Below are positions 10,810 through 25,300 of a stretch of 64,000 bases of DNA, in pieces. Under the pieces are notes generated by a model. The model had not been told where the DNA came from, searched no databases, and saw nothing but the letters and a program-made list of their open reading frames with translations. The position numbers and the translations under genes are program-made. How positions within the stretch are numbered: the stretch's first letter is position 1; every line of letters begins with the position of its first letter. Source of the DNA: Fasciola hepatica (Eukaryota; Platyhelminthes; Trematoda; Plagiorchiida; Fasciolidae); the NCBI GenBank assembly GCA_948099385.1, contig CANUEZ040000029.1:1271501-1335500 (forward strand). The letters are read 5' to 3'.

Positions 10810-13800
10810 CTGAAATAAAGGATACGTGAAAGGATGATCAGTTACAAGCTAGGAAATCAAATCAAAACGATGAAGTACGTGTGAGCATCGGCAAACACAT
10901 ACACATTCGTTGCGATTTATTATACAAAATTATCCACCATACTACATGCCCCCTACGAATTTTCTGTAGATTGTGAGTTAACGAATCCAGTACGTTCTCG
11001 ATAATGCGCAATAGTGTACCACTTGCGCTTTGTTAAAGTTAAAAAACAACCATACCACTGAAAAAAGAGGGCCAAAGTCGAATTGCGTCTGCAGATGTCA
11101 AAATTCCAAAAAACCTACTTTCTTCGCACTTAGTTTTTCGTTCTTAATTCATTGTACCAAAAAATGATAGAAATATAAAACTCTAAATTACTTAATTTGT
11201 TCCCACTGGCTCTGAAATATTCTTCGGGCAGTTGAAATTGCGGGACTTTGGTTGCCAATAAGCATTCGCCTGAAGCTTGAACACTTTTCAAAAAGTCGAA
11301 TTCGACTAGTAAAGGTAAATCACCCACAGGTAGTTTAGGTCACCGACGAATAACTATTTATTCTGTTGAGAGCATCTGTTTTCGCCAAAGTGCACTGCAC
11401 ATGTGTGATAGTCAAAAAGAAGGAAAACCAATACAAACACATTTGGAGAATACCGTATTATCTCGCGGTTCAATAAAAATTTCGCGGCTGATGGTAGACT
11501 CACGCGAAAAACTATGGTTATATTTGGGATTGTCGAAGTTCGCATGACAGTGATACGGGTGTCGTTTATCAAACGTCGATTTTGGTCTCGCACTCAAAGA
11601 AAAATGTCAACACAGAACAAGAATAATGCAGTACTTTAGTAATAACCAGTGGTGGTTGAGTGGTTCAGAGCGTTTGCTTACCACGTCGGAGATCAGAGGT
11701 TCAAATCTATCACCGGTTGCTCTACAGGTAGACAATAATCCACTGTCATCCGACTCGTTACCACACCTAACCTATTGGGACCTTATGTGGTTCTTCGTCC
11801 CTTCAAGACTCAGGGTCTGGTTGCCGGTTATCTCTAATAAGGCAGTGGGCCTTCGCGGCTTTGGTGTGTCTCCCTTCCACTGAGTTCATGCACGAGCATA
11901 AAATAAAAAGACTGCATTCTCACAACACATATTTGTCTGTGCTCGGAATCTTTTCGTAAGAGAATACACGTTTTAATTACGGAAAAAGGTAACAAGACAC
12001 GCAGGAGTTGGGGAAATGACCGTGAGTAGTGGTGGGTTGAGAAAGATAGGGAAATGGGGAAGGCTGCGTCTAATGTATCATGTCCCAGGTCCGTTCGGAG
12101 TGTATCGAAAAAACGACGCGCCATGTTATATGTTATTGTTCGGTAACACAGCGTTATCGGAAAAGATGGTAGTCAGTCGACGTTTCGACTACCGTGGGTA
12201 ACCTTTCTCAAGACCAGTTTGCTGACTGGTCGTTCAGTATCAAGTTGATCCGGGTAGCAACAAAACTTTTTTGATATCGAAAAGCGCTTTAAGCACCGCA
12301 GCTAGCGTTTTGTTCCGTCTCACTAATTCAAGTGCGAAAACTCCTCTGCCTTCGACTCATCTAGTTTTATCAGCGAAAAACAAAGAATATATAGGTTGCT
12401 GTCACATGCCCCCACTCGTTGCACACAGTACATTGGCCTGACTGGTGTGGGCGACCACGTTTTGAGGCTTAAATACCGCTGGCAGGATTCGTCTCGGCTA
12501 TTGATCGGCTGTCCTGCCGTTCATGGCTTCGTGGGCTCGGTAGGAGCCGGTGCTGACGCACTATCTGCCAGTGAGACTAAACCGTTCATCGTACCATAGC
12601 TTCAGATACTATCTTCTTTAGTATGGACGACCGTTTCTGGTTCTTCCCGGTTCATGTGGTCTTCTGCCATTCTCCGTAATATTGGCACTTTTCTTGCGTA
12701 TGTGCCTTCTGTTTCTTTGATTAATTGTCTTATCCAGCTGGGCTTCGTACGGCCGATTTCCCAAAAACCGTAGGGCTCTTCGTTGTCTCCGTTGATGCGA
12801 TGTTCCTGGACTGTCCTTCGCCCATATTCCTTCCCATTCATTTAGTGCTGGCAGGTTCCGTGCTTGTTTCGTGTTTAAAAGCATGGAGGGATCAGCGGAT
12901 AACTTCATGTCTTTGTGTTCCTCGAGGTTGTAACTGTCCTATTTCTCTCCAAAATGTCCACTCTTTTCCGTGGTTGTGCCATTAGATTCCTTTTCCACGA
13001 GGGCACTTGGTATATCAAACTCCGCGTGTGCACTATCACCATCACCGTCGACCGAAGTGTTTGTTTCATCAGATTGACCCAAACAGTATTTTCCCATTAT
13101 CTGAAACACTTTCATAAGGTCTTCTTGGCTTTCAATCGCTTCACAATAGAGATTCATCAACACACGTCTGGCTTCATCTCCCAGACAGCAGCGGAGCAAT
13201 GCTAACTGATGCTTTTTGTTTCTGAAAATAACCGCGTGAGAAAGGCAAAATCCTGGGATTTCTGTTTCCACATCCTCCATTCATCTGCCAACGGACTCTG
13301 ATTTGCCATATTTAGCGGTGTCGGAAGCGATACTGTGCACGTTTTTGACGCATCCGTGTGCAAATAGCTGTGAGGTTCTCTAGTTTCCCCTGCAGGAAAA
13401 GAACACACAGCCTGTTGGAACGTCAGGACATTTCTAGACGCCGGTAGCTAGTGCATCACAATGCGGACTCTACATGACTATCATGTAGGTATTGCTTACC
13501 TCTCGAAAGTCCGCCTACCCATCTCAGGTAGCCGACAAATTAAGGTCCCGAGAGTGGATACATCTTATTGGCTTTTCCACAATGGCCCGAAAGACAACTC
13601 CGGTCTCTACGGCGTCGCGTTTGCTCTGAACAAAGCGGCTTATGATGCAATGATTTCTTAGGAACCAGTCTCATTCAGACTCGCCTTTTTACGCTTTAAA
13701 GGCTCCCTGCAAGATCTGACGGTCATTGCGGTCTATACACCTACCAACTCGGCAGATGACAAAACCAAAGATGAATTCTACTATAACTTGCAGGAGGTAA

Positions 13801-16320
13801 TTACCAGGCTTTGAAGCACGACATTCTTTTTGTTGCAGAAGATTGGAACGCTCACACAGGTACGGTCGACGAATTTACTTGCCATATTCTCGGGAAATTT
13901 GGTTTCGGTCAGCGCTCCGAGAACGGTGGCCGACTGATTGGTTTAGCCGACATCAACAGAATGGTTATCTGCAACACTCGCTTTCAACACCTCAAGAAGC
14001 ACCAACTAACATGATACCCCAACGATGGGCACACTGCGCACTAACTGAACCACATCCTGGTGGGCCTCATCTGTGGAGGACTGCCGAGAGTACCGAGGCG
14101 TAAAAACGGGCAATACAGACGGCACCCATCATGTCCTCCTACGTGCGTGCTTCAAAATCCACTTGTCTACATGTGCTAGGGTCTCTCCACCCTACAAAAT
14201 CCAGAGAATTGAGAAGCGTTGTCACGAGCAATCACAACTTGACTGATCGTCACAACCAACGCACAAGACGAAGTTTCTGTGAAAGCGCAGTAGACTTAAG
14301 TAAAGTAGACAATCGAGGAAGTTACTTGGACGGTACACGGGAGAACAAAAAGTTACGCAAAAGATTGGATCTTCGAGAACACGCTGCAGTTGTCAACCAA
14401 ATTGCATGAAGCTCGACTAGCAGGTGGTGATGAACACCACAGACTGCAACGAGAGGCCACACGTTCCGCCGAAACTGATCGAAAAAGATACTGGACAGAA
14501 ATAGCTGAGAGAATGGAGACCGCGTCAGAAACTGGTAACTTTGGCAAACTGTGCCGCCTCATTCGCAAAGCCTCGAACAGATACAGCAAACAAGATTCAC
14601 ATCTTCCGGATGCAGCAGGAAAGCTAATACCCGAACAAAGTAAAAAATGGATTCATGGGTGGAACACTTCGGTCAACTGCTCAACCGGCCTACAAACCAC
14701 CCGACGGACCAACTAAGGTAAACTCCTCCAGCCTAGTACGAAAGCAACTGTGATGCACCCAGTACCGCGAAAATCACAGAAATCGCCAACAAAGTAAAAG
14801 ACAGAAAGGCCGCCGGGGAAGATAACGTCCCTCCAGAAGTATATAAATCCTGTTCATCATCAAGGATCACAGGTCATATACATTTGTTGGCTTCATCTAG
14901 CGAGTCGAAGCATTCCCACCCGAATGGGACATGTCCATTCTGCTGCTTATTCCGAAGAAAGTTGGATAAATAGGCATGTGAGAACTACCGAGGGATCAGC
15001 TTGATCGATGTCACCGCAAAGATTTTTGATGCGTTGTTACTAAAACGTTTCGCCGAGACAAGAGACCGACGCACACGCCCGAACCAAGAGATTTTTTACT
15101 GTGGCGGAGACTGATGTGGGTCAAATCTTCACACCTAGCCGAATACTGGAGCACAACTATAAGTTCCAGCAGCCAACGGTAGCTTTGGTTCATCGCCTTC
15201 CGAGCTGCCTTCGATTCGGTTAAACGCGGGTCTCTTGGGACTAAAATCCAATCCGACGGGATGCCCGATAAGTTTTAAGGCTGTTGAAGGGATACTAATC
15301 GATAACTGGTGCGAGGGTTCGTATGTACGGCGCAAAATCCTGAGTTCGCACTCATTACCGGAATAAGACACGGCTGTCCCTTCTCACCGGTGCTGTTCAA
15401 ATACGCAGTTGATTACACAATGGGTCATGCATTGCACAACTACCCTGGAGATCAGCTTAGTGAGAAATTAGACATCTTGGACCTCGATTCTGCGGATACT
15501 AGTCGTGCTAGGATACTCAACCGCTACACTCCAACCAATTCTCAACCGAATCAATTCTTTCGTGATGTCCATTGGGTTAGAAGTAAATTTATCCAGAACC
15601 AAAGCTTTTACAAGCCATCTACGCCCAAAAATTCAACAACTGTCCATCAATGACCGACCAGTCGAACACGTCCCTTCATTCAAATGCCGGATTCAGTGCT
15701 GTTTCCGAAGGGCCGGGTAAAAGATGCAGCGGTATCACTGATCGACGACGCCGGGAGAGCCTTTCTCCAACTAAGACGAACCTGCAGCCAAATAAGTTTA
15801 AGGACCAAAATTCGTGTTTACCATGCCGTCATCCGTCCAGTACTCATTTATGGCTGCGAAACCTGGCCACTACGAGCTGAGGACACCAGAAAGCTGAAGG
15901 TTTTCGATCACTGGAGCATGCGGCAAATCCTCATTGTCAAGTGGCATGACAAGGTGTCCAATAAAGAGACGACGCGCTGATATCGATGCACTCTACGTCC
16001 TCCTTCAATATCGACGACTGCAGCTATTCGGCTATACCGTTCGGCGATCCGAGTCATAGAACCAAACAAACACTCTGTCCTGCATTTGATCTGATTGGCG
16101 CTGTTGCATTGGAAGGCAGCTCAAAATGTAGAACAGTACCATAGAGAAAATGTAGAGCCACTAGGTCTTCGGTAGGTCTGTGGAGTACGGCGATGGAACA
16201 AGGACTGGATTACGATCCGCACCGAGCTCGCCTCCGGCAGCCGCGCGTCGTCAGCAATGCTCCGTGACATCCATGGAGCCGACTTATCCTCTCGCAGAAG
16301 ATAGTTGCATAAAAATAAAA

Positions 16321-16369
<49 letters not shown>

Positions 16370-19300
16370 CGGTTTGAGAACAAGCATGATGCTAACGTAA
16401 CAACAACAGAAAAAGATTTTAAACTACGGAGGGGAGAGAAATTGAGATTACAAGTAAAAGTAGAATTTTTTTAAACATTTCCACCGTACACGTTTTGTAA
16501 TTTTTTTGTTCGTTTTTCAATTGTTTATGAAGAGCGGGAAGTCAACAGACAGGTCATGCAGCGTCTCTAGCCAACGGCAATCCTCATCTCTAGGGTGCCA
16601 ACCAATAAGGCGGGAAGCATCAACCGAAGCCACAGCCGAAGCTAACTTCTTCATACCCCTGTGCCAAGTCATAACCTGACCGCCATGCCGTCTCTTCCGG
16701 CCTTGTCGAGCACGTGCAAAAAGAGCACGGAAAGGTAAACGATGGGCAAGAATACGATAAAACATGCCCGAGTCATCGGAGGCGGTGTAGAGCGATTATC
16801 TCTGTCAAGGGGCAACCATCAGCACCGAACACATGACGACGAACCTCGTCCTTGCTCCCCCGATGTTTCCACCAGACACGAGCAGTGGTTCGGAGACACC
16901 GGTGGTCAAATACAAAAAGCCACCGAACATCGTCAATGCGGAGGAGCCAGGTCTCGCAACCATAAAGAAGGGCACTACGAACTGTGGCATTATACACCCT
17001 TCTCTTGAGGGAAAGCCGGATGTCACAGCGGCACCACAGATGGCGCAGGTTCGCGAAAGCTGCTCTGGCTCTTGCAATTATTACTATGATTTACTCCCCC
17101 AACACCACCACCAGGATTGATCAAGCTTCCAAGGCACTTGAAGCTATCGACTATTGACTAACTGATCAATACAAAGGGTCAGTGCAGGCACAAGCTCCTG
17201 CCAATCTTGAAGAAGCACCTTCCATTTTAAAGGCGCAAAGCACACCGTATCTGGACACTTCAACTCTCCAGCGACCCAATGCGTGTTGAATTGCCTGCGC
17301 ACTGTCACTCAGCAAGACGATATTATTGGCATGCTCCTAGTCAAAAACTCTGTTTCCTGGGAGGAGTTCAACCCCACCGTTTGAAAGATCAGACAGAGCG
17401 TGCTGTAGAACACACGCAGATATACGCACGAACAAGTCAAAACATGGATTGAAACCGTGATTGTTCTTATTTATCTACTCATCGGTTCATAGAACTCGAC
17501 TAAACTATACCAATATCTGCTATATTCGGCGTCTTTGAATTTGACCAGTTCAATAATATGAACGCGGTAAGATCTAAAAATCTTGAGAGAATGCCATTAA
17601 AACGGAGAATAACTGTGACTAAATACACAACGCACAAAATTAATGAAGCAGAGGCGAGCTAGAATGACTTAATTTAAACAACTAAACTAATTTGTTTAAC
17701 CCATTTTTTCGACAGGATTCGACCTAACTTTTATATGGTCAATTGCAAACCGTCGTCGGAGACGACAGTTTCTGAATATCACGAGGAATACTACTGTCAT
17801 CCAAGAGGCGGCGGCTGAGAAAGGAATCAATTCCGATCATTGTACATGTCATCGTCGGTGTTTTGGTTGAAACATAGGGAAACTGCTATTCTACAGTTAA
17901 GGCAAAGGCTGTGCACACATGCACTTTCTAAGACCACAACACTACGGAATTCGGTCAAGCGGACGGTCTTTCGTGATCGACTGGATGACATGAAACAGGT
18001 CATTGTCATCGGCGCATCGGAAGCACTAAAACTGCATTATCAGTATAGGACCGTCGTTGATGCTGTTCCATGGAAACTGCAGATTCCCTGAAATGGGTCA
18101 CTGATCTTGATTACGATATTATTTTCTCCCGAAACCGATACCGAGAGAGCGATTCGATGATTATATTATATCCAATTGGATCAGTGGCTTTAGATCATGA
18201 GATGACTCATCAGCTTAATCATGGAACCATGAGACTCGAACCCAATGCATTTGCACTCCCGATTTTCAACAAATATTTAACACATTATATTGGGTCAGAT
18301 AAGACAAAATAAAATTTGAAAATGACTCGAACTGGTATGTTTCAAAGGTACGAGGAGTAATGGAGAACACAGAAAATCACCTCTGCTGATTGATATGTGG
18401 TCAATTTAGCCGGTGTAATGCTCAGTTTGACCACAGCTAGTTAGTGAAGCACCGAAAATGAGCTTATTTCCCAATTCGTCTTTTAATGAAATCACTGGAT
18501 GTATTGCAATAAATATTAAACTGCTGTACGGTTCTTCCACGGGTTTCAATGGTGAGTTAAATGCATTTTGTTGGTGCAACTCACCTATCAACGGGCATCG
18601 CCAGTGGGGCTTCTGCGGCAGTTAATGACTGAGTGAGACTGGGTTTCGTAGAAGCAGAGAATTTTGTGTTCAGGGGTTCTATCAAAGAAGGATAAGAAAA
18701 TTGGAAAAATTAATTAACCTCCAGATAAGTTATTTATCTCCATGAAGTAGAAAAACGGTAGTTAGGTCTGTGCCGGCAGCCGAGATGAATTCCCGAATGA
18801 ACATACACATTTGAAATCAGTGAGTGTCAGATACGCGTAAACCCAAGAAAAAGTCTCAAATCCTGATGGCGATGTGAATAAAATAAACATGAACAAGAAA
18901 TACTAGCGGGTTCAAGTTCTATATTATTTGTGCGGTGGAGTGTGCCGTTTGCTACTTCAAAGTAGTATACGCAATGAGCAACAATCACGTCACACGCCTT
19001 GTGGATTACTGCCCTTGGTTTTCAATGGAGATTACAAGCCAAAGGACCACCTAGATGTGACAGCACTAATGATGGTTCATGAAATACCAAACGCATGAGA
19101 GGGACTGACTCGAAGAAGCTTGTTTTACAGGGGCATCCGAACATCTTGAAATCATGCCAGATGACCTGGACTTAGATTTATTGTTATTTCCCCGCGGATA
19201 ATTCGTCGAATATTGGCATGCCTCCTCAAATCGTTTCCGTTCGCGCTCCATACGTTCAGAACGAGATGAGGTGAAGAAGCGCTTCTTTTTCTTCAGCGAA

Positions 19301-22300
19301 GAAACAGGTTTATTCAGACATTTGACTGTAGTCTTCGGGGTTGTGGATTGAGCTGAGACATCTGTAGGCGATCGGTCACGCAGCTCCAACGGAGCTGGGC
19401 TTTCATCAGATTTTGAACAGGCGGACCCTCCGCTGGAAGAGTTTGGAGGATCAACCATCGGTTTTCGCTTTCCGATCAACCGGTCGCTTCGGCGCAAGGT
19501 TTCAACAGCGGCGTCTGTAGAAATATTCTTTTCTGAAACCGCTAAAAATCATTCCAATTGTAATCAGAATAATGTTACAATACCGACATGGTGGATATTC
19601 TAATATGGTTATCTGGAACATCAATGCATAATTGAAAACTCGATCTTATCAGCTACTGATTGGAGGAAATGCCTTGCATCGCAAACAGATAGGAGAAATC
19701 TCATAATGTATCACTGCAACGAATTATTCACTTCCTACACCAACTTCTTAATGACAAATCTCAACAGCGGTGAAAGCTCACAGGATTTGAGTGAGTTACT
19801 TTAGTGGGTGACCGAGGATTAACAACACTCGAGATCCAAAAATGCACGGTCTTCTGCCGTGGTGATCGAGTGGTTCACAGCGTTTGCTCACCATTTCGGA
19901 GGCTCGAAACCCCGCCATAACCGGTTGCGTCGGTAGTACACTAACCCACTGCGGTGCGGATCGTTACCATGTCTAACCTGTTGGGACCCTATGTTGTTCT
20001 CCGTCACTCCGAGTCTCAGGGTCTGGTTGCCGGTTATCTCAAATGGGACAGTGGGCCTTCGTCGCTATATTGTGTATCCCTTCCACTGTACTCATGCGCA
20101 AGCATATATTAAAAATAATAGTAATCGAGAAAATTTTTATCACGACTACCTGCATACGACCGATGAACAAGAGACCAAATAAGTATGCACTACCGTGGGA
20201 GCGTCAGGCCTAGTAACAGCACGGTGATGTCTATGGTTTGGCTTATTTCATCAAATCCAACTAAACAGACTGCAGTGACTTGGATACCTATTGAAAGAAA
20301 CTGTCTATCGCATTGTACGGGTTGCGAATCGTGCGCCAGAGCGGAAAACTACGAACTGGCCAGCATAATGAAGTACACAAAAATATCAGAGGGGGCAGGT
20401 GACTTTTGTCTTTGTGGTTAGGGCCCAAAACATTCCGCCACAGGTCGGTCGAGAAAGCTGAAAAATATGGCGATGAACCAGGAACAGTGGTGAACTTGAG
20501 ACAATTTGTCAAGTAAATATATTTAAGACACTGTTTACTCCGGTTTTTTTTATTACATGCTTGCGCATGAGTGAAGTGGAAGGGGTACATACCTCATAGC
20601 CACGAGGGCCCACTGCACTATTGGGGATAAACGGTAACCGAATCCTGAGACTTGCAGTGGCGAAGAACCACATAAGGTCCCAATAGGTCAGGTGTGGTAA
20701 CGATCCGGACGACAGTGAGAATTACTATCTATCACCACTCCGATGGCTAGAATGGCATTTCCTTGTTTTCCCCTCCCTGTAGACAAGGTAAAAACTTTTC
20801 CACTTGAAGGGTCAATCAATGAAGGGTAATGTAAAGCTCACTAAAGCATACATCACTGTGTCTTGCCGAACGATCATTATAATACTGACGATGGAATAAT
20901 GTTAAAAAGAGGCATAGGCTTTTCACGGACTCCTACTATGAGATCAATGAATCGAGGCTAAGTGCGCTGTTGGACTTACTCAACGCATCGAAATTGCGAC
21001 CCTTCGTGGTACGGTTCACGTTCAGCTTCTTGCTGACAGGCAATCGCACCTCAGCGAATATTTCGGGTAACGCAAGAACTAAATGTATGTTTGACAAAAT
21101 TAGTGAGCAAGAATAATGTCCACAAAGCTTTTTTAATGACGAGAATAAAGTTAAGTAAATACATACCTGTGATCCGTTCCGGAGTTACTGAACTCAAAGC
21201 GTTTGCCGGGGACAAATCAGGGAGAAAAGACACTGATGTATCACACAATTTTCGAGTTGGTCTTTGTCGACCATCTGGAACTGAGACTTGAGTGGAGGCT
21301 GGGTAGAATTTGGACAAGTCTGCCAGTATTAAAGGAGTTGAATCCTGTGATGATGACAATCTAGACGATGTGCTGAGCAGCGAAACATTTTGACGTTCGT
21401 GGTTTTCAACACATTGAGACTGTGAACGGCTTTCGGACGTCCGAATTTTAGACTTGTCACAAACTTTAGTCTAATGAGTTGGAAAAATGACAATCCGTGA
21501 ACCTCCACAACATTGTCGAAGAGTAGATGAAAACGTAGCTTACTTCAGAAACCTCAGTAATACCAAGGATGAAGACAATCCGGAACCAGTGAAAATCATA
21601 ATGTGTGAATACTCAGTAAAATCATCTAACAACTTGCACTTACCGAAATCAATGAAGCTAACCCCTCATTCTTCATGAAGTAACACTACTGCCTACAAAA
21701 ACCACTTAGAAGTATCACTCACGTAGTATAAGACGAAACGGACATAGACAGATCTCTATACTGACGAGATAATATGAATTTGATACTTACGGGAGTTGCA
21801 GCACTCTGAGCTACTTGAAAAACATCCGGCAGAGAGTAAAGTGGGCAGGGACTAACACAAACCCGAACGTCACAAAGTTCGACTGACTTAGGAACCACTG
21901 TGACCTGTGGATCTTGTGTTTTTGGCGTGGGAATTGAGCCAAGGCTGGAACAACTGAGTGGGGTCGCCGAATTAACGTTTGCGGATGCATGGAGTTTGGC
22001 ACCTGAGTGGTTTCAGAGTGAAACAACTTAGATGGCAGGCACTTGGACTGCATTAGAAAAAAAGTCTAACTTCCATTTAAATGATCGGGAAGTGTCAATT
22101 TTAAAGAAGAAAATTATCCCGCTAAAAACGCTGCAAACGTTTAACCTCTCAGTCCTCGTCAATGTCACTGTCTATTAGTTTCTGCTTTCTTCAATTTGCC
22201 TGTTTTTCTCTCGCCTTACGCACTGGGGTGAGACTAATAAAAATACGAGCACGTGTGCATGGCCGTTGTGCAACTGTGTGGCAATGATCCAAAGCAAATG

Positions 22301-25300
22301 TGATCCCACTGCTGTTTGTTGCTCTGAAACGACTGAATCGTGTGCCAGCGCCGCAAACGATCAGGGGGGGGGGATAAATAAGCGACCATAAGAACGAGGC
22401 TTCGGTTTCAATTTACACTTTTTAAATACACAGAAAACCTAACAAATTTACGATTATCATTTACAACCCACCTGCAATTGTGGATTCAGTCTTGATGCTT
22501 TTATCCAAATCTACATCTGCTATGGGTGACACAGTCACACGTAACACTGAAAGAGGTGAACGCCATATATCTCTGAAATGCGAAAGCAAACGGTATCATA
22601 ACGATAGATGAGTCTTGCACATTCTACTTCCTAGTTTTGTGATTTTCAAAGTTTCTGAACGATATTCTTGTGTAAGCAAAAACTGCAGATGACTAAACAT
22701 CACAAGGATTAATGAGGGTATCGAAAATCACCTTCGTCCCCTTAGCTTAAGTGCAACACATTTCGATGTTTTTGTCTATTAAAAACGTCTCTTCACCAAC
22801 CGAGGTCTAACTGTCAAGCGTGGAAAGCAGTTCGCCAAAAGAAACAGACCCTTCTGCAAAGTCGACGGATAATTTCCTGTACAAATGTCTAATTCTTAGA
22901 CAAATAATGATATCAATCAGCAAAAGACGAAATATCATGCCAAACTATACGTCCGGCGTCAATGTTACGAAACCAGGCACTTATAGTTATGCGTCCATCG
23001 AATGATCTAACTCCGTCATTCGAGACGGCAGGGGATGTTACCTAAAACAAATCCACTCTTCATCTGGTCATTAGCCTAGGAATAAATTTTACACTGAGAT
23101 AAAAAACTCATGTCAAACAAGCATGCTTACGCTTTGCGGTGTTTTTCAGGACTGACGTATCCTAAAGGAATTCCTCGGTCTTCCACGGGGAGTTTCGTTG
23201 ATGGAGTTGACAGCCTACAGTAATCGGTTTTAACGCCTCCCGAAGCTGGAGACACAACTTTACACACCACTTCCGATGGGCCAGGTTGCTGTAATCCAAC
23301 TTTAGGCTGTGAATCAAGCTGAGTCGTGGTGGACGGCACAGAGCAGGCTGGTGAGAATTTAGAATATTGGGATGATGAGCCTGCGCATTTACAGTGCACA
23401 GGGGAAGATGCAATCACCCTCCGAAATACGGGGCGCTTTACTTCAGCCGATGAACGCGCAGTCTGAAGTAGAAATAAACCGGTCGTAAGTTCAGGAAAAA
23501 ACAACCACTGGGTCTACGCAATCCCACCACTTACAAGAGTTGGATCAACATCACAGGGCGGATCCAGCTTCTCCTGGTTTTCCGGAATGAAGATCTTAGC
23601 CGGAGATATTGCAATCAGAGACCGGTTTCTAGGTATTGAGGGTTTTACTTGCCGCGATACGATAAAGGCATCGTTTGTCACCTCTTGTGAAAGGAACTCC
23701 TGAAAATAAGTTGATATGATATATCAACACTTATCGTTTGGATATAATATATTGATAGTGCTATCAATCACAACCGTCACGGATTTTAAGAATGTCACGA
23801 ATTGAAGCTAAGTAAAGTCCGGGGTAGAGAAATAATGTATTTAACATGTTCATAAAAATTTTCTTGGGAATCTTAACTACATTCACCCAAGCAGTGTACG
23901 ATTGAAAATTATGTGAGAACGCCTATTAAGTTAAAAAATGCAATTCAACGGGAATCTAAGGACGATTTCGGTGTTACTTCTTAAATACAAACAAGTGAAA
24001 CCCTGGAAACCCAATGATCACTTCCTCTAAGAAATGGCTGTTTGTAACTCAGGGACATCATGATGAAGTTTCCGATTGCAAGACTATTTTCCATCTATTA
24101 AGCAAGCGCCGCCTTGAACGCCAAATAAGAAGGTAGAGAGAGCTTCAAGAACCACAGAGTTTGTGCGGGAGAAACTGAAAGGCAGGTGTATACTGAATGA
24201 TTTCACTCGGTCTTGGTATATAACGCATAAGTGTGGTCATTTTGGGAGGGATTCACGGTGGAAATCAAACACAAAACTAATGTTTTCAATACCTAAAGTT
24301 ATATGGAGCTATATACTACGTGGTTTGAGTAACACAAAAAAATCAATCAGGTGCTACAAACTGATATTGTCGGTACGCTGCTTCCTCATAACTGTGGATA
24401 CACTACAGAGATATTCAACTATGCAAGCTGAAAACAGGATGGCTTACTGAGTACTTTGAGAGATAATATGAATAACCGGGCGGGTTCTGTACAAAATAAG
24501 CCTTACTAAACGATAATGTGTCAAGATCTGAAACACAACCGTTGAAGACTAATTTGCACACTTAGTCACTGTATACAAACGAAGCAACGCTGAATGTTGC
24601 CTTCAGAAGTCAAATCCATTTACCTCGCTAAGTGATCAACACGAACAACGCATGGAGACATCGGTGCCACGTGCCTAAATATCAATTTTACGGAGCTTGA
24701 AAATTTGGTAAACCGCGAAATAAGCCCATTAACGTAATTAGAACATAGGATGTAGGCGAACATTTTTTTTCGGTGATTTCATTCTCAAGCCATTACAATC
24801 ACATTTATATGTTACGAAAAATCGTAGAAAGCTAATTGGAAGAGTTGTAATTGTCTCATTCAGTGTTTGGAATCGAATGGGATAGCCAGCATGCGGATGA
24901 GTCAACCTCGATCATGTAACACTTGCATAAATGACTGGGTTGTGTAGCAGGTGATAATTAACTTACGTCACAGCCATAGCCTGAGAATGAAATCACCGAA
25001 AACATATATTCACTTACATCTTGTGTTCTAATTTGGTAAACGCTCTTTCTTTTCTCTTAACATCGTGAATCAAGCTCAGCGATGCTCACGTCAAATGGCA
25101 CGGAGAAAATCGGAAAGCTCAAGGAAAACGCTATATCCAGACAGCAAAAAGGGAAGAACATTTGAATGTTTGCTTAGACAACCATGAACACCGAACTACG
25201 CGCGGCGGTTTTAGACAATGCCCTAAAGCAAAGGCCAGTAGGAGCATAACCATGAGTAGGAAAAACAGAAGACAAGTTTAAACAAGTACACCATAGAAGA

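Noticed and set aside
13202..13408. Host gene on the minus strand at 12.6-13.4 kb
   Set aside because: The wording (Trp-rich start, GDEARRVL, YCLGQSDET) is that of an LTR-element gag, and it has no splice support.
16180..16387. Frames reading long Tyr-Ile repeats at (AT)n tracts (also 33576-33831, 52063-52254, 61874-62449)
   Set aside because: They are translations of AT dinucleotide repeats, not proteins.
21811..22053. 80-codon minus frame as coding in its own frame
   Set aside because: The phase set by the neighbouring exons requires another frame and the later CACTCAG acceptor; only that frame runs open to the GTAAGT donor.
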